This document shows positions 1 through 9,886 of a DNA stretch of 64,000 bases, piece after piece (the first letter of the stretch is position 1; each line of letters begins with the position of its first letter). A program made the position numbers and the translations under genes. Source of the stretch: Cordylochernes scorpioides (taxonomy: Eukaryota > Arthropoda > Arachnida > Pseudoscorpiones > Chernetidae); contig CP092872.1 of NCBI GenBank assembly GCA_030710605.1, positions 11,653,691-11,717,690 of the forward strand, read 5' to 3'. Under the pieces are notes generated by a model. It worked only from the letters and a program-made list of their open reading frames with translations. It did not search any database and was not told the DNA's origin.

Positions 1-235
1 GATCAGATTGAAGCTCCGCTTCTTCTTAGCCTGTGAAGCCATGAAACTTGTCAACATGCCTACTTAGGCGGGATCAGTTTGAAGCTACACCTCTTCTTAG
101 CCTGTAAAGCCGTGTAGCTTGTCAACATGCCTACCTAGGCGGGATCAGTTTGAAGCTACGCCTCTTCTTAGCCTGTGAAGCCATGTAACTTGTCAATATG
201 CCCATTTGGGCGAGGTCAGATTGAAGCCACATTTC
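1..235. repeat. 71-bp minisatellite, about 3.3 copies
   Basis: Near-identical units begin at 1, 72, 143 and about 212, each starting GATCAG(A/T)TTGAAGC and ending in CATGCC(T/C)A(C/T)(T/C)TAGGCGG. The array runs off the left edge of the window and ends about 80 bp before the Ty3 element. No coding signal. Confidence 0.9.
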
Positions 236-315
236 CAATCAGCTAAATGTTATAACTTGCTACCTTTACCTGTGTGTAGTCAGATAACAGACATAACACT
301 TATTACCCTCTATAT

Positions 316-655
316 TGTTACATCATGATTAATGGCGTATTTCTTATATTAGTTTTAATATATTTGAAATTTAAATTATATATTTATTTATTTTTATATA
401 AAATATTCTATGATATTTATTTAAAACAGATTATTAATTTATCATCATTTGTATTTAGGTACACTGTGACTTCACTGCTCTCTTTGATGTGAGAAAATAA
501 AAAAAGGATTCTGGTGGCTACTTAAAGAAGACTTATCTCGTTATTCCCTTTTATAAATTTCTAGGATGGTTGAAACACGCTCTGGTAAGATGCAGGACCC
601 AGCACAGGAGAGAATCCAGGCTGAGGAGTCTGCCAAGCCGCAACCTGGTGCAACA
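316..655 (+). repeat. 5' LTR of the Ty3 element
   Basis: 340 bp, TGTTACATCA...GGTGCAACA. It contains the gag ATG at 566, so the last 90 bases are coding. A TGG at 658-660, two bases past the LTR, is the expected position of the primer-binding site, which therefore lies inside gag. I could not assign the primer tRNA. Confidence 0.93.
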
Positions 656-1714
656 ATTGGTAGAGATGCTAGTTCCGACCCAGTTGTCCTGAATCCCAAC
701 ATCGACATCCCCAAGTATGATGGAACGGAAGACCCTCGCCCATGGATTGAATCTCTTGAAGAAATTGGCTTCTTGTACCATTGGGCAGACTACATTATCT
801 CTCGTTATGCCGCCATGAACATGACGGGAAGCGCTAAAACCTGGTTGAATTTACACAAAGCTAGTTTCACGAGCTGGGAAAATATTAAAATCCGCCTCAT
901 TCAGGATTTTTCTTTGGACGCGAATAAAGAAGAACTCAGAATGAAGCTCAACAGAATGCAACACTGGAATGAACCAGCAATCAGGTTCGCGGAAGACATT
1001 CTAGTGTTGTGCAACAAGGTTGACCTCGCAATGGAAGAAGAAACAAAAATTGAACATGTTATTGGAGGACTGAAAAAAGAGTACTCATTCGCGCTCTACC
1101 TGAACCCTCCTAAAACGACCGATGACCTTCTTGTCGTGTGCAAGAAAATGGATTATTTTGAAAAGAAGTATCGGGAACGTGTGGAGAAATCCAGAAACCT
1201 ATATAACGGTCCACGCTATTCTAGACCCCAACAACAATCGAGGTACGTGCCGCCGACTGCCGCACGAAACTACCAGACCACTTCCAGGCCCCAAGCCCCT
1301 GTTTCCAATAATTACAAGAACGACTCCGCTCCTACCCCCAGACAGTATCGAAACAACTTTCCCCAGCCCTCTACCCCTAGACGTCCTTATAATCCTAACT
1401 TTGTGCCGAAACCAAACCTTCAGAGAAACACTTACAATAAAAGCCAAGAAGTGAGCAAAAATAGGACGGAAGATGGAAGACCAATCTGCTTTAAATGTAA
1501 CAAGCCAGGGCACGTGGCCCGTTATTGTAGGGTCAAGTTTATAAGAATCCTAGAAGAGGATCCAGCAGATACCCAAGAGAAGGTCGAAGAAAAATGCCAA
1601 ATGAATGAAACATCAGAGAAATCAGGACCTCGGCTTTATGCTGATGTATGTCATAGCACACAGACAAATATTCCTACCCGGAATAGATATTCCGTGTTGG
1701 AAGATTTAAACTAA
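566..1714 (+). CDS. gag: Gag of the Ty3 element
   Basis: 382 residues. It would form the capsid shell and bind element RNA in cytoplasmic particles. The N-terminal two thirds look like the helical retrotransposon capsid domain (the stretch around WLNLHKASFTSWENIKIRLI is typical). A basic, Pro/Gln/Asn-rich linker follows at about residues 215-305. One CCHC zinc knuckle, CFKCNKPGHVARYC, sits near residue 312. The ATG at 566 is the first in the frame and lies within the LTR, so transcription must start upstream in the LTR. Such in-LTR starts are known from Ty1. The frame ends with the codons GAT TTA AAC TAA, whose last bases form a -1 frameshift site into pol. No disruption seen. Confidence 0.92.
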   Translation: MVETRSGKMQDPAQERIQAEESAKPQPGATIGRDASSDPVVLNPNIDIPKYDGTEDPRPWIESLEEIGFLYHWADYIISRYAAMNMTGSAKTWLNLHKASFTSWENIKIRLIQDFSLDANKEELRMKLNRMQHWNEPAIRFAEDILVLCNKVDLAMEEETKIEHVIGGLKKEYSFALYLNPPKTTDDLLVVCKKMDYFEKKYRERVEKSRNLYNGPRYSRPQQQSRYVPPTAARNYQTTSRPQAPVSNNYKNDSAPTPRQYRNNFPQPSTPRRPYNPNFVPKPNLQRNTYNKSQEVSKNRTEDGRPICFKCNKPGHVARYCRVKFIRILEEDPADTQEKVEEKCQMNETSEKSGPRLYADVCHSTQTNIPTRNRYSVLEDLN

Positions 1715-4700
1715 GCGTCGCGCCTGAATCTGTCAATCAAAGCAAGTCGACCATAAACGGAATCAAGAAGTTGGACCCTAAATACAAATTAAAAATTAAT
1801 GTGGACAAGATAGGGACTTTTGAAGCTTTGGTTGATACAGGTGCTGACCTCTCAGTGGTCGACCTCAGAACGGCCCTCGATACAGGCCATGGTATAAGTA
1901 AACTCGCAAAAATTTGTGCAGGACCCGATGGAAAAAAATTGGACATGGTAGGAAGTATATTTTTAAATATAAAAATTGATGACGAAACATTATCACACAA
2001 CTTTGTGATATTGAAAACGCATTTACGGACATTAATTCTTGGGAGAGATTTCCTTAAGAAAATGAACGCAAAAATAGATTGTAAGCAAGAAACTATAAAA
2101 TATGATTTGACGAATAATCATGACGAAATCAATTTTGAAATGTTGAAAATAAAGAGTGCCAAGGATTCCATTGTACCGGAATGTTCCATGAAATTGATCA
2201 AGGCATTGGTAGAAACAGAGGATGGAGAATATATTATCGAAGAGAGCAGCAAAATGTTTCAAACAAATGGACTTCGTCTAGCAAGAAGCTTGATCAATGT
2301 TATAAATAGGGAAACACACATCTGGATAACTAATCCGTATCCTCGACCGTTAAAAATAATGAAAAACCAAACATTGGCTTTTGGAAGTAGTCCAGCGAAA
2401 ATAAATGTGAGTCGAGAAAGAAAGGTAGAAAAGAACGAAGAACCTAGATTCCAAATAAACGAAAATCTTTCACCAAAGGAACAGAAGGAGTTAAAACAAG
2501 TTTTAGAAAGGTATGGAGATCTTTTTTCATCGAGATTAGGGAGAACCAATTTGGCAAAACATCGGATAGACACAGAAGACGCGAAGCCAATTAAACACAA
2601 GCCTTACCGGGTAAGTGCTAAAGAACGAGATATTATAAAAGAGCAAATTGACGAGATGCTTACAGAAGGCATAATTAGGCCATCTTCTAGCCCCTGGTCT
2701 TTTCCAGTAATATTGGTCAAGAAGCGAGATGGTAAATACAGATTTTGTGTGGACTACAGAAAACTGAATAATGTGACGGTAAAAGATGTCTATCCGATCC
2801 CTAGAATAGACGAAGTTATGGATACTCTCCAAGGATCTACACACTTCTCAGCAATAGACCTCAGATCTGGATATTGGCAAGTTGAAGTCGAAGAAAGAGA
2901 CAAAGAGAAAACAGCTTTCACTACAGCGCATGGATTATATGAATTCAACGTGATGCCTTTTGGACTTTGTAACGCGCCTGCTACCTTTGAGAGAAATATG
3001 GAGAATATGCTTGGAAATCTGAGATGGCAAATTTGTTTGTGTTATCTGGATGATGTTATCATATATAGCCCGGATTTTCCAACGCACCTCAAAAGACTTG
3101 AAGCTGTTTTTAGATGTTTTCGTGAATCTAATTTAAGGTTAAACGACAAAAAATGCCGATTTGCTTTTGAAGAATTGGAGATTCTCGGCTATATAACGAG
3201 CAAACATGGTATAAAACCCGCGGAACATAACATCAAAGCTGTCAGAAATTTTCCTCGGCCCAAAAAGGTCAAAGAAGTACAATCCTTTTTGGGAATGTGT
3301 TCATATTATAGAAAATTTATCAAAGACTTTTCAAAAATTGCTGACCCTTTGACCAACCTTATAAAAAAAAGTGTATCATTTACCTGGACAGAAAGACAAG
3401 AGGAAGCGTTTCAAACCCTAAAAACAGCACTATTAAGTCCACCAATTTTAGGTCACTTCAATCCAAATGCACCTACTTATGTTCATACTGATGCGTCCAA
3501 CATCGGCATAGGTGCAACACTTGTCCAAGACATCGGTGGTGAAGAGAAGGTGATCTCATATTTGAGTCGTACCCTAAGTAAAGCGGAGCAAAATTATTCA
3601 ACCACTGAAAAAGAATGTCTGGCCGTTGTCTGGTCAATGTCAAAATTACGACCCTACCTTTATGGAAGACACTTTAAAATAGTAACAGACCATCACGCCT
3701 TATGCTGGCTCAAAAACTTGAAGGATCCAACAGGTCGATTGGCAAGATGGGCATTGAAAATTCAAGAATATGACTTCGATATAATACATAAATCGGGAAA
3801 GAAGCATCTGGACGCCGATGGCTTATCTAGGGGGCCCTTACCAGAAACTGATTGGGATGAGGATTTTGAAAGGCTATTTTTAAATCAAATAACAGACGAA
3901 GAGGATAAATTTATCGAAAGTGTTAAGAAAAACCTTAATGGAAGCAGGCGATCAATTGCGCAAAACTTTAAAGAAGAAGATGGATGCCTCTTTAAGAAAA
4001 ACCCGAACCCTGAAGGCAGGGCGTGGTTGCTTGTGGTTCCAGAGAATAAAAAGAGAGAAATTATGAAAGAATATCACAATCATATGTCGAATGGCCATCT
4101 GGGCGTCGCCAGAACCATGTACCGAATAAAGAGTAAATACTTTTGGCTATCCATGCTAAAGGATGTCTCAGAATTCGTTAAGACGTGTCACCTTTGCCAA
4201 AGTAGGAAAGGCTCAAACCAATTACCTTCTGGACTACTACAGCCCATCCCCCCAGCCAACTTTCCTTTCGAAAGAATTGGAATTGACTTTGTTGGTCCAC
4301 TACCATCTACGAAAAACAGGAAAAAATGGATAATCGTGCTGTCGGACTACTACACTAGATATGCAGAAACAAGAGCAGTCTCGGAAGCAACAGTGAAAGA
4401 AGTTTCTAAATTTCTAGTAGAGGATATTTTTCTTCGGCACGGAGCCCCACAATATCTTATTAGTGACAGAGGCTCTCAATTTACCAGTAATTTAATGAAA
4501 GAGGTGATGAAAACGTGCAAGATTAAACATTGCTTCACAACGAGCTATCATCCCCAGACTAATGGATTGACAGAGCGGTTAAATAGAACATTGATCAATA
4601 TGCTCAGTATGTATGTGAACACTGATCAGAAAAATTGGGACGAAATACTCCCATTCATCACTCACGCTTACAATACTACAATTCAGGAAACCACAGGATA

Positions 4701-5178
4701 TTCTCCCTTTTTCCTGATGTTTGGAAGAGAACCCACGTCTCTTTTGGACGACAGGAATATCTCGGTGGACATTGACAAAGATGATTATGATGAATACATA
4801 AAACATCACTTAGACAAAATAAACAGAACAAGAAAATTAGTTATTAACAACACAATAAAGACTCAAGAAAGAATGAAAAAGAACTATGACAAGAAACACA
4901 TGGAAAGAAGCTACGAACCAGGAGAATTAGTAGCAGTTTGGACACCAATTAGGAAAATAGGAAAGTGTGAGAAACTACTGAGAAAATATTTTGGCCCATA
5001 TAGAATATTAAAGAAGCTGTCCAACGTAAATTACTTAATTGAACCAAAAGATAATCCTGGCCAAGACCCATTGATTGTCCATGTCTCAAGAATCAAACCC
5101 TATTTTGAAAGAATTGATGAGGTCAATCACGAGGACGTGACGACCTCTGGAGAGGGGGAAGTGTTACATCATGATTAA
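1687..5178 (+). CDS. pol: Pol of the Ty3 element (protease, RT, RNase H, integrase), frame -1 to gag
   Basis: This frame is open from 1687, overlaps the gag end by 28 bases, and has no ATG near its start, so it is expected to be made as a Gag-Pol fusion by -1 frameshifting. Counting from 1771, domains in order are: aspartic protease with LVDTGADLSVVD (about residue 20); reverse transcriptase from about residue 270, with YRFCVDYRKLN, a LRSGYWQVEV segment and the catalytic YLDD; RNase H with HTDASNIGIGA and TDHHALCWL; integrase with an HHCC zinc finger (HNHMSNGH ... CHLCQSRKG) and DDE residues in GIDFVGP, ISDRGSQF and the TNGLTERLNRT helix; and a C-terminal GPY/F-like segment (FGPYRILKKL). No chromodomain is obvious. 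All catalytic residues I can identify are present, and the frame is uninterrupted for about 1,160 codons. The stop lies in the 3' LTR. Confidence 0.93.
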   Translation: MFRVGRFKLSVAPESVNQSKSTINGIKKLDPKYKLKINVDKIGTFEALVDTGADLSVVDLRTALDTGHGISKLAKICAGPDGKKLDMVGSIFLNIKIDDETLSHNFVILKTHLRTLILGRDFLKKMNAKIDCKQETIKYDLTNNHDEINFEMLKIKSAKDSIVPECSMKLIKALVETEDGEYIIEESSKMFQTNGLRLARSLINVINRETHIWITNPYPRPLKIMKNQTLAFGSSPAKINVSRERKVEKNEEPRFQINENLSPKEQKELKQVLERYGDLFSSRLGRTNLAKHRIDTEDAKPIKHKPYRVSAKERDIIKEQIDEMLTEGIIRPSSSPWSFPVILVKKRDGKYRFCVDYRKLNNVTVKDVYPIPRIDEVMDTLQGSTHFSAIDLRSGYWQVEVEERDKEKTAFTTAHGLYEFNVMPFGLCNAPATFERNMENMLGNLRWQICLCYLDDVIIYSPDFPTHLKRLEAVFRCFRESNLRLNDKKCRFAFEELEILGYITSKHGIKPAEHNIKAVRNFPRPKKVKEVQSFLGMCSYYRKFIKDFSKIADPLTNLIKKSVSFTWTERQEEAFQTLKTALLSPPILGHFNPNAPTYVHTDASNIGIGATLVQDIGGEEKVISYLSRTLSKAEQNYSTTEKECLAVVWSMSKLRPYLYGRHFKIVTDHHALCWLKNLKDPTGRLARWALKIQEYDFDIIHKSGKKHLDADGLSRGPLPETDWDEDFERLFLNQITDEEDKFIESVKKNLNGSRRSIAQNFKEEDGCLFKKNPNPEGRAWLLVVPENKKREIMKEYHNHMSNGHLGVARTMYRIKSKYFWLSMLKDVSEFVKTCHLCQSRKGSNQLPSGLLQPIPPANFPFERIGIDFVGPLPSTKNRKKWIIVLSDYYTRYAETRAVSEATVKEVSKFLVEDIFLRHGAPQYLISDRGSQFTSNLMKEVMKTCKIKHCFTTSYHPQTNGLTERLNRTLINMLSMYVNTDQKNWDEILPFITHAYNTTIQETTGYSPFFLMFGREPTSLLDDRNISVDIDKDDYDEYIKHHLDKINRTRKLVINNTIKTQERMKKNYDKKHMERSYEPGELVAVWTPIRKIGKCEKLLRKYFGPYRILKKLSNVNYLIEPKDNPGQDPLIVHVSRIKPYFERIDEVNHEDVTTSGEGEVLHHD
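1705..1711 (+). promoter_or_regulatory. Canonical -1 ribosomal frameshift heptamer TTTAAAC
   Basis: T TTA AAC in gag phase, immediately followed by the gag stop TAA (1712-1714). It matches the X XXY YYZ rule exactly. A -1 slip enters the pol frame. The downstream stimulator (stem-loop or pseudoknot) was not established by eye. Confidence 0.85.
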
Positions 5179-5501
5179 TGGCGTATTTCTTATATTAGTT
5201 TTAATATATTTGAAATTTAAATTATATATTTATTTATTTTTATATAAAATATTCTATGATATTTATTTAAAACAGATTATTAATTTATCATCATTTGTAT
5301 TTAGGTACACTGTGACTTCACTGCTCTCTTTGATGTGAGAAAATAAAAAAAGGATTCTGGTGGCTACTTAAAGAAGACTTATCTCGTTATTCCCTTTTAT
5401 AAATTTCTAGGATGGTTGAAACACGCTCTGGTAAGATGCAGGACCCAGCACAGGAGAGAATCCAGGCTGAGGAGTCTGCCAAGCCGCAACCTGGTGCAAC
5501 A
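5162..5501 (+). repeat. 3' LTR of the Ty3 element
   Basis: Matches 316-655 with no difference seen by eye. It is preceded directly by the polypurine tract AGAGGGGGAAG (5151-5161). The pol stop codon TAA (5176-5178) lies inside it. It also carries an orphan copy of the first 30 gag codons. Confidence 0.93.
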
Positions 5502-5505
5502 ATAT

Positions 5506-6493
5506 AGACTTAATATGTCACCAAAATTATATATTTCTGAATTTAAAAATTTGGAAGAGAGTTGGGAATAAATATATAAGCTTTAAACAAATATTTTACC
5601 TAAATATAATATAATGAGATTTTTTAATTATTAAAAAACGTATTTACATTGTATACATTGTATTTTATAAAGTAAGGTACAGTGTGTAAGATATTTTAAG
5701 TAGGCTTTCTACTTCTTAAGCGAAAGAACCTGTTGTATATGTGGACAAACCGATGGTTTAGAATCGCCCTCTGTTAAACTGGATAACATGATCCATGATC
5801 CAATCTCATATCAATTTTATACCTGGTTCAAATCACATTAATAGGTACCGCTCAGCAAGAGCAACCTAGTTCATGATAATTGAACAATGAATAATATGTG
5901 AAGATTCACATATTAAACAATTTTTAACGCGGGATTCAATCCCGGTTCATGACTGTCGGGAATCGAGGGGGTTACCCACTCGTCCACCGACTTTTATGCA
6001 ATTTTATAATCAATTCTTAAACAAGGTACGCCCTTTTATATAATTCTTAAACAGTTTTTACAATAATTCCTTCACAAATAAACTAATATTCAACTTTCCA
6101 ACTCTATATACATTTTACATAGGCAAAAATAGCATGATATAGGCATTGAAAATATAAAGTTGTTTCTAAAAAAAAGTTATTTTAAAACTAAAACGACCCA
6201 GAAAATACTGTAGATCTAACGTATTCTAAGTGTTAACACAGGTGCTGTCACATTAAACTTTTATTAAAACGAAATTGGATCGAACCGTTGTTAAGTCATG
6301 ATTGAGGCTGAGCAATAGATTTCTGTAAGTCTGTATTGAAGATGCTGAATCAAGAGGACGTACCACATCTGTGGACCAAGTGAAGTGAGAAACCAAGACA
6401 ACCAAGTCACCAGTTGACAATCATGGATAGATTGTATTGAATAACCCTGATTGGGGAAGCATTCCCAGGAGAGACATTGAGATTCACGTGAAA
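5506..6493. other. AT-rich stretch without a gene
   Basis: No coding frame or complete element recognised. The only structured piece is the tRNA-like block at 5938-5997. A second weak B-box-like motif (CTGGTTCAAATC) occurs near 5823. Confidence 0.6.
5938..5997 (-). other. tRNA-derived (SINE-like) fragment
   Basis: Read on the minus strand, it starts GTCGGTGGACGAGTGGGTAA (A-box-like) and ends ACCGGGATTGAATCCCG (T-arm/B box). It does not fold into a full cloverleaf. The GTCGGTGGACG head is shared with the block at 52,243-52,318, so both probably belong to one tRNA-derived SINE family. Confidence 0.55.
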
Positions 6494-7110
6494 AAAAAAT
6501 ATACCAAACATTTGTAAAACGACATTCGAAAACTATCCCGCATGTGTTTCTTTTCAACGAAAATTCAAAATTTATTTCAAGGAGAAATAACGATTATTTC
6601 CAACCTTTGGGATGAGGTTTGAAAGGGTGAATTGTGAAGTGTAATGATAAACGGAAAAATAAAAGTGTCCAGGATGGGAATTGAACCCACAGTATTCCGC
6701 TTACCGGGCAGATGCCATGTCCACTAGACTACCCTGGACATATTTTTCCGTTCGTAAATAATACATAAAGTAATTTGTAATACAATATAATATAATGCGG
6801 CTTGTGATTGTAAAACGACATTTGAAAATTATCCCGCATGTGTTTCTTTTCAACGAAAAATAATCGTTATTTTTCCTTGAAATAAATTTTGATTTTTCGT
6901 TGAAAATCCCTGGACACTTTTATTTTTCCGTTTATCATTACTCTTCACAATTCACCCTTTCATACCTCATCCCAAAGGTTAAAAATAATCGTTATTTCTC
7001 CTTGAAATAAATTTTGATACTTCGTTGAAAAAACCACATGCGGGATAGTTTTCAAATGTCGTTTTACAATCACAAGCCGCATTATATTATATTATACCAA
7101 ACATTTATTA
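6494..7110. mobile_element. Foldback element with a tRNA-like core
   Basis: About 6497-6675 reappears as its reverse complement at about 6906-7090. Shared blocks include TGTAAAACGACATT, ATCCCGCATGTG, TTTGGGATGAGGT and the segment ending AAAAGTGTCCAGG. The sequence at 6785-6850 is a second copy of the outer arm. A tRNA-like sequence (6666-6740) sits at the inner end of the left arm. No transposase is present. Confidence 0.75.
6666..6740 (-). tRNA. tRNA-like gene or tRNA pseudogene inside a foldback
   Basis: The minus strand gives a GTCCAGG/CCTGGAC acceptor stem, a D arm with TAGTCTAGTGG, an anticodon stem TCTGC/GCGGA around the loop CCGGTAA, and a T arm GTGGG-TTCAATT-CCCAT. A TTTT run follows as a Pol III stop. 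The loop would place GGT (Thr) as anticodon, but position 33 is C instead of the near-universal U and the D region has one extra base. I regard it as tRNA-derived, with function doubtful. Confidence 0.5.
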
Positions 7111-7586
7111 TTAATTAATGCATTCTTTGTTCATCTTGCAAGTTTACTTAAACATATGTTAAGCTGTGATTCTCTTTCCAGTAACTTTGTTTAGGTTTTC
7201 CGAATGGTTATTGAGAAATTAATATTTTAAAAAAATAATAATAATAAGTATATTATTTATTGTAAAAATCGAGTTTCGAGCAACGACGCTTTTCTACTGT
7301 CTTATCAACGTCAAGTGGAGAAATAAACTGAGACTATTTGTAAAAATAAATCTTTTTGTTTTTTTGCAAACAGTTTGTATTTCTCTACTTAACTTTGTTA
7401 AGTGAGTAAAAGAACATCGTATCTCGAAAGCTTGATTTTTTTCCAATAATCAAAATGCTTATTGTTAATTTTTGTAAACTAATTTTTAAATAAAACAAAT
7501 TTACTTCATGAATTACAGAATGGGGCTGATTAAGACTAGTTTCACTGTAACTCTACAACAAGGTAGATATCATTCTAGGAATAGAA
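7111..7586. other. AT-rich spacer without a gene
   Basis: No ORF, repeat pair or RNA signal recognised beyond simple AT-rich tracts. Confidence 0.6.
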
Positions 7587-8133
7587 CACATGTTATATAA
7601 AATTTAAACTATTTTAGACGCTTATAATTCTTTTAAAAATTGAACAATTATATACTGCCCTTCCTGTACTGATCAATTAATGGGAGATTTCACCACTGAT
7701 AAATCAGGCCCTTCCATTAATTTATTATTACAACTAGCGGACGTACCCGGCTTCGCCCGGGTTTTACCCGAGTAAAAGTTTGTCTAACGAATCTCTCGAT
7801 AAAGTGAACATTTTTTCCCGGTCCCTTGAAAAATATTCGATAAGTTGAATAAAATCAATATTAATTGGTTCCCTCGGTAATTGGAAGTTAAAGGAATAGT
7901 ATCTTTCCTTGGAATTGTATCATTATTCTTGTCTCAAATAAATTGCCGTGTCATCCTGAATTTTGTCTTTCCTAATTTTCTACATTACAAAATCATCGTA
8001 TCATCATGATAATATTTAGAGCAGATTGTTGAATTATAACAGATAAATTAGAATATTTATCTTGATTATTTTTAGGCCAAAAGTTATTTCAAAAATTTTA
8101 TTTACTAGAAACCTTCCCAGTACTATACTAAAT

Positions 8134-8388
8134 TGTTGGGAGAATCTTAATAATTATTTTCTATTATAAGTAAAAAACTTCTTTATTGAAGACACTAATT
8201 ACAATGAAGTCAAATTACTATAAAAAGCGTTTTAGAAACTCATACGGCTCCACACAGATTCTCAACCACTCTCACTCAAAGAAAATACCTATATATATAC
8301 ACATAATCTACACCACAGAATAAAATAATCCACAGATTAATATAATCATAGAATGAAAAATGAACATTTTAAATTATAAATATCAACA
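8134..8388 (-). repeat. 3' LTR of the copia element
   Basis: Uninterrupted 255-bp copy, TGTTGGGAGAATC...ATATCAACA as read on the plus strand. It defines the intact LTR sequence against which the split 5' LTR can be read. Confidence 0.92.
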
Positions 8389-8420
8389 AATCTCCCCTTA
8401 AAATTTTCAATTTTCATTCC

Positions 8421-9667
8421 TCAAAAAGTAACTCCACCACTTAGGCCGTTCTTAATCTTGACAGCATCCACACTCTTGGTGAGATGGTCCGCTTTCATTT
8501 CTTCGGATGGGACATGCAAAACTTCAATTTCTTCATCTTCCACAATTTGTCTTATGAAGTGACACTTTCTATTCAAGTACTTCGTACTTGCTTTCATATT
8601 TTTTGACTTAATCATTGAAATAGCATTCTGGCTGTCACAATAAACAGTAATTCGATCTTTCAAATCAATTTTTATTTCTCCAATGATGTTACGTGTCCAA
8701 ATCAATTCTTTAATTCCTTCAGATAAGGCTTCTAATTCACTCTCTGCAGTTGACAAGGCAACATTTCTATAACAAAACCAGAATACGATCTCGCATCAGC
8801 TGTTCTGTCCCAACTCGCATCAGTATAAGTCACAATACTTGAATCTCCCCTAGAATAAATCAATTCATAATTCATAGTTCCCTTCAAATATCTTAATATC
8901 CTCTTCAATCCATTCATGTGAACCTCTCTAGGATCTTTATTAAATCTACTCATATTGCTTATAGCATAACAAATGTCCGGTCTAGTTCTAGTTGCTATGT
9001 AAATCAACTTTCCAACAATTTCTTGATAGTAATTTTGATCAATCGATTTACTATTTTCAAATAAATCATAATTTGTAGAAATGCATAACGGAGTTTTCGA
9101 AGGATTGCAATCACGTAAATTATAGGTTTCCAATATTTCTTCAATATATTTCTTTTGATTTATAAAAATACTATCATCCCTATATTCAAATTCCATTCCA
9201 AGAAAGTTTTTTGCAGCTCCTAAATCCGTGATATCTATCTCTCTTTTTATCCTTTTCCAAATATTTTCCTCAAAATCGTCACCAGATCCTACACTTAGTA
9301 TGTCATCCACATGAATTCCCAGATATAAGAAATGATTTCTAAAATTGCAATAATATAAACATGGATCATTCGCAGATTGTTTCATTCCTGCATTGGTTAA
9401 TAATTCATCTAATTTCTTATTCCACATTCTACTCGCTTGTTTAAGGCCATAAATACTTTTCATTAGATAACAAATCTTGTTGTTTCCCTTTTCATATCCA
9501 GGAGGTTGAAGCATAAATATTTCCTCCTCCAAATCACCATATAAAAAAGCTGTTTGAACGTCCTTTTGCTGAGGAATAACTTTTTTCATTGCAGCTATTT
9601 TTATTAGAATTCGTATGGTCTCAGGTCTTATTGTTGGAGAATAAATTTCGTGGTAATCACTACCCAA
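8421..9667 (-). pseudogene. Copia reverse transcriptase and RNase H (broken)
   Basis: Two frames on the minus strand. 9667-8732 (311 codons) carries the copia RT: KDVQTAFLYGDLEEEIFM, the PPGYE and YGLKQASRMWNKKL motifs and the catalytic HVDDIL. After a frameshift near 8740, 8756-8421 gives RNase H with STAESELEALSEGIKELIW and a YCDSQNAI segment. About 220 bases of poorly readable frame (9668-9886) separate it from the integrase part. Confidence 0.88.
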
Positions 9668-9886
9668 TATTTGATCATATCCAGTAGCTACTAGCCTCGC
9701 TTTGAAGTTTTTAATTGATCCATCACTATTTTTCTTAATTGAAAAAAATCCACCTACTTTTGATCAATTTTTTATCTTTAGGCCTATCTATCAATCTCCA
9801 AACTTTTAACTTATTAATCCTTTGCATCTCATCTTCCATGGCTTTAATCCATTGTTTTCTATCATCAGAATTCAGTGCTTCTTGGT

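Larger units (their letters stand above)
312..5505 (+). mobile_element. Ty3/gypsy-type LTR retrotransposon, apparently intact
   Basis: Two 340-bp direct repeats (316-655 and 5162-5501) look identical by eye. They begin TG, end CA and are flanked by the 4-bp duplication ATAT (312-315, 5502-5505). Between them lie a gag ORF and a pol frame in the order protease, reverse transcriptase, RNase H, integrase, which is the Ty3/gypsy (Metaviridae) order. Identical LTRs and uninterrupted frames indicate a recent insertion, possibly still competent. No env-like ORF is present. The element is compact: gag starts inside the 5' LTR and pol ends inside the 3' LTR. Confidence 0.95.

Noticed and set aside
1771-1773. 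TTG at 1771 as the pol start
   Set aside because: The frame is open further upstream and a -1 frameshift site at the gag end explains expression better.
6666-6740. A functional threonine tRNA
   Set aside because: Loop position 33 is C and the block is part of a mobile inverted repeat; kept only as tRNA-like.
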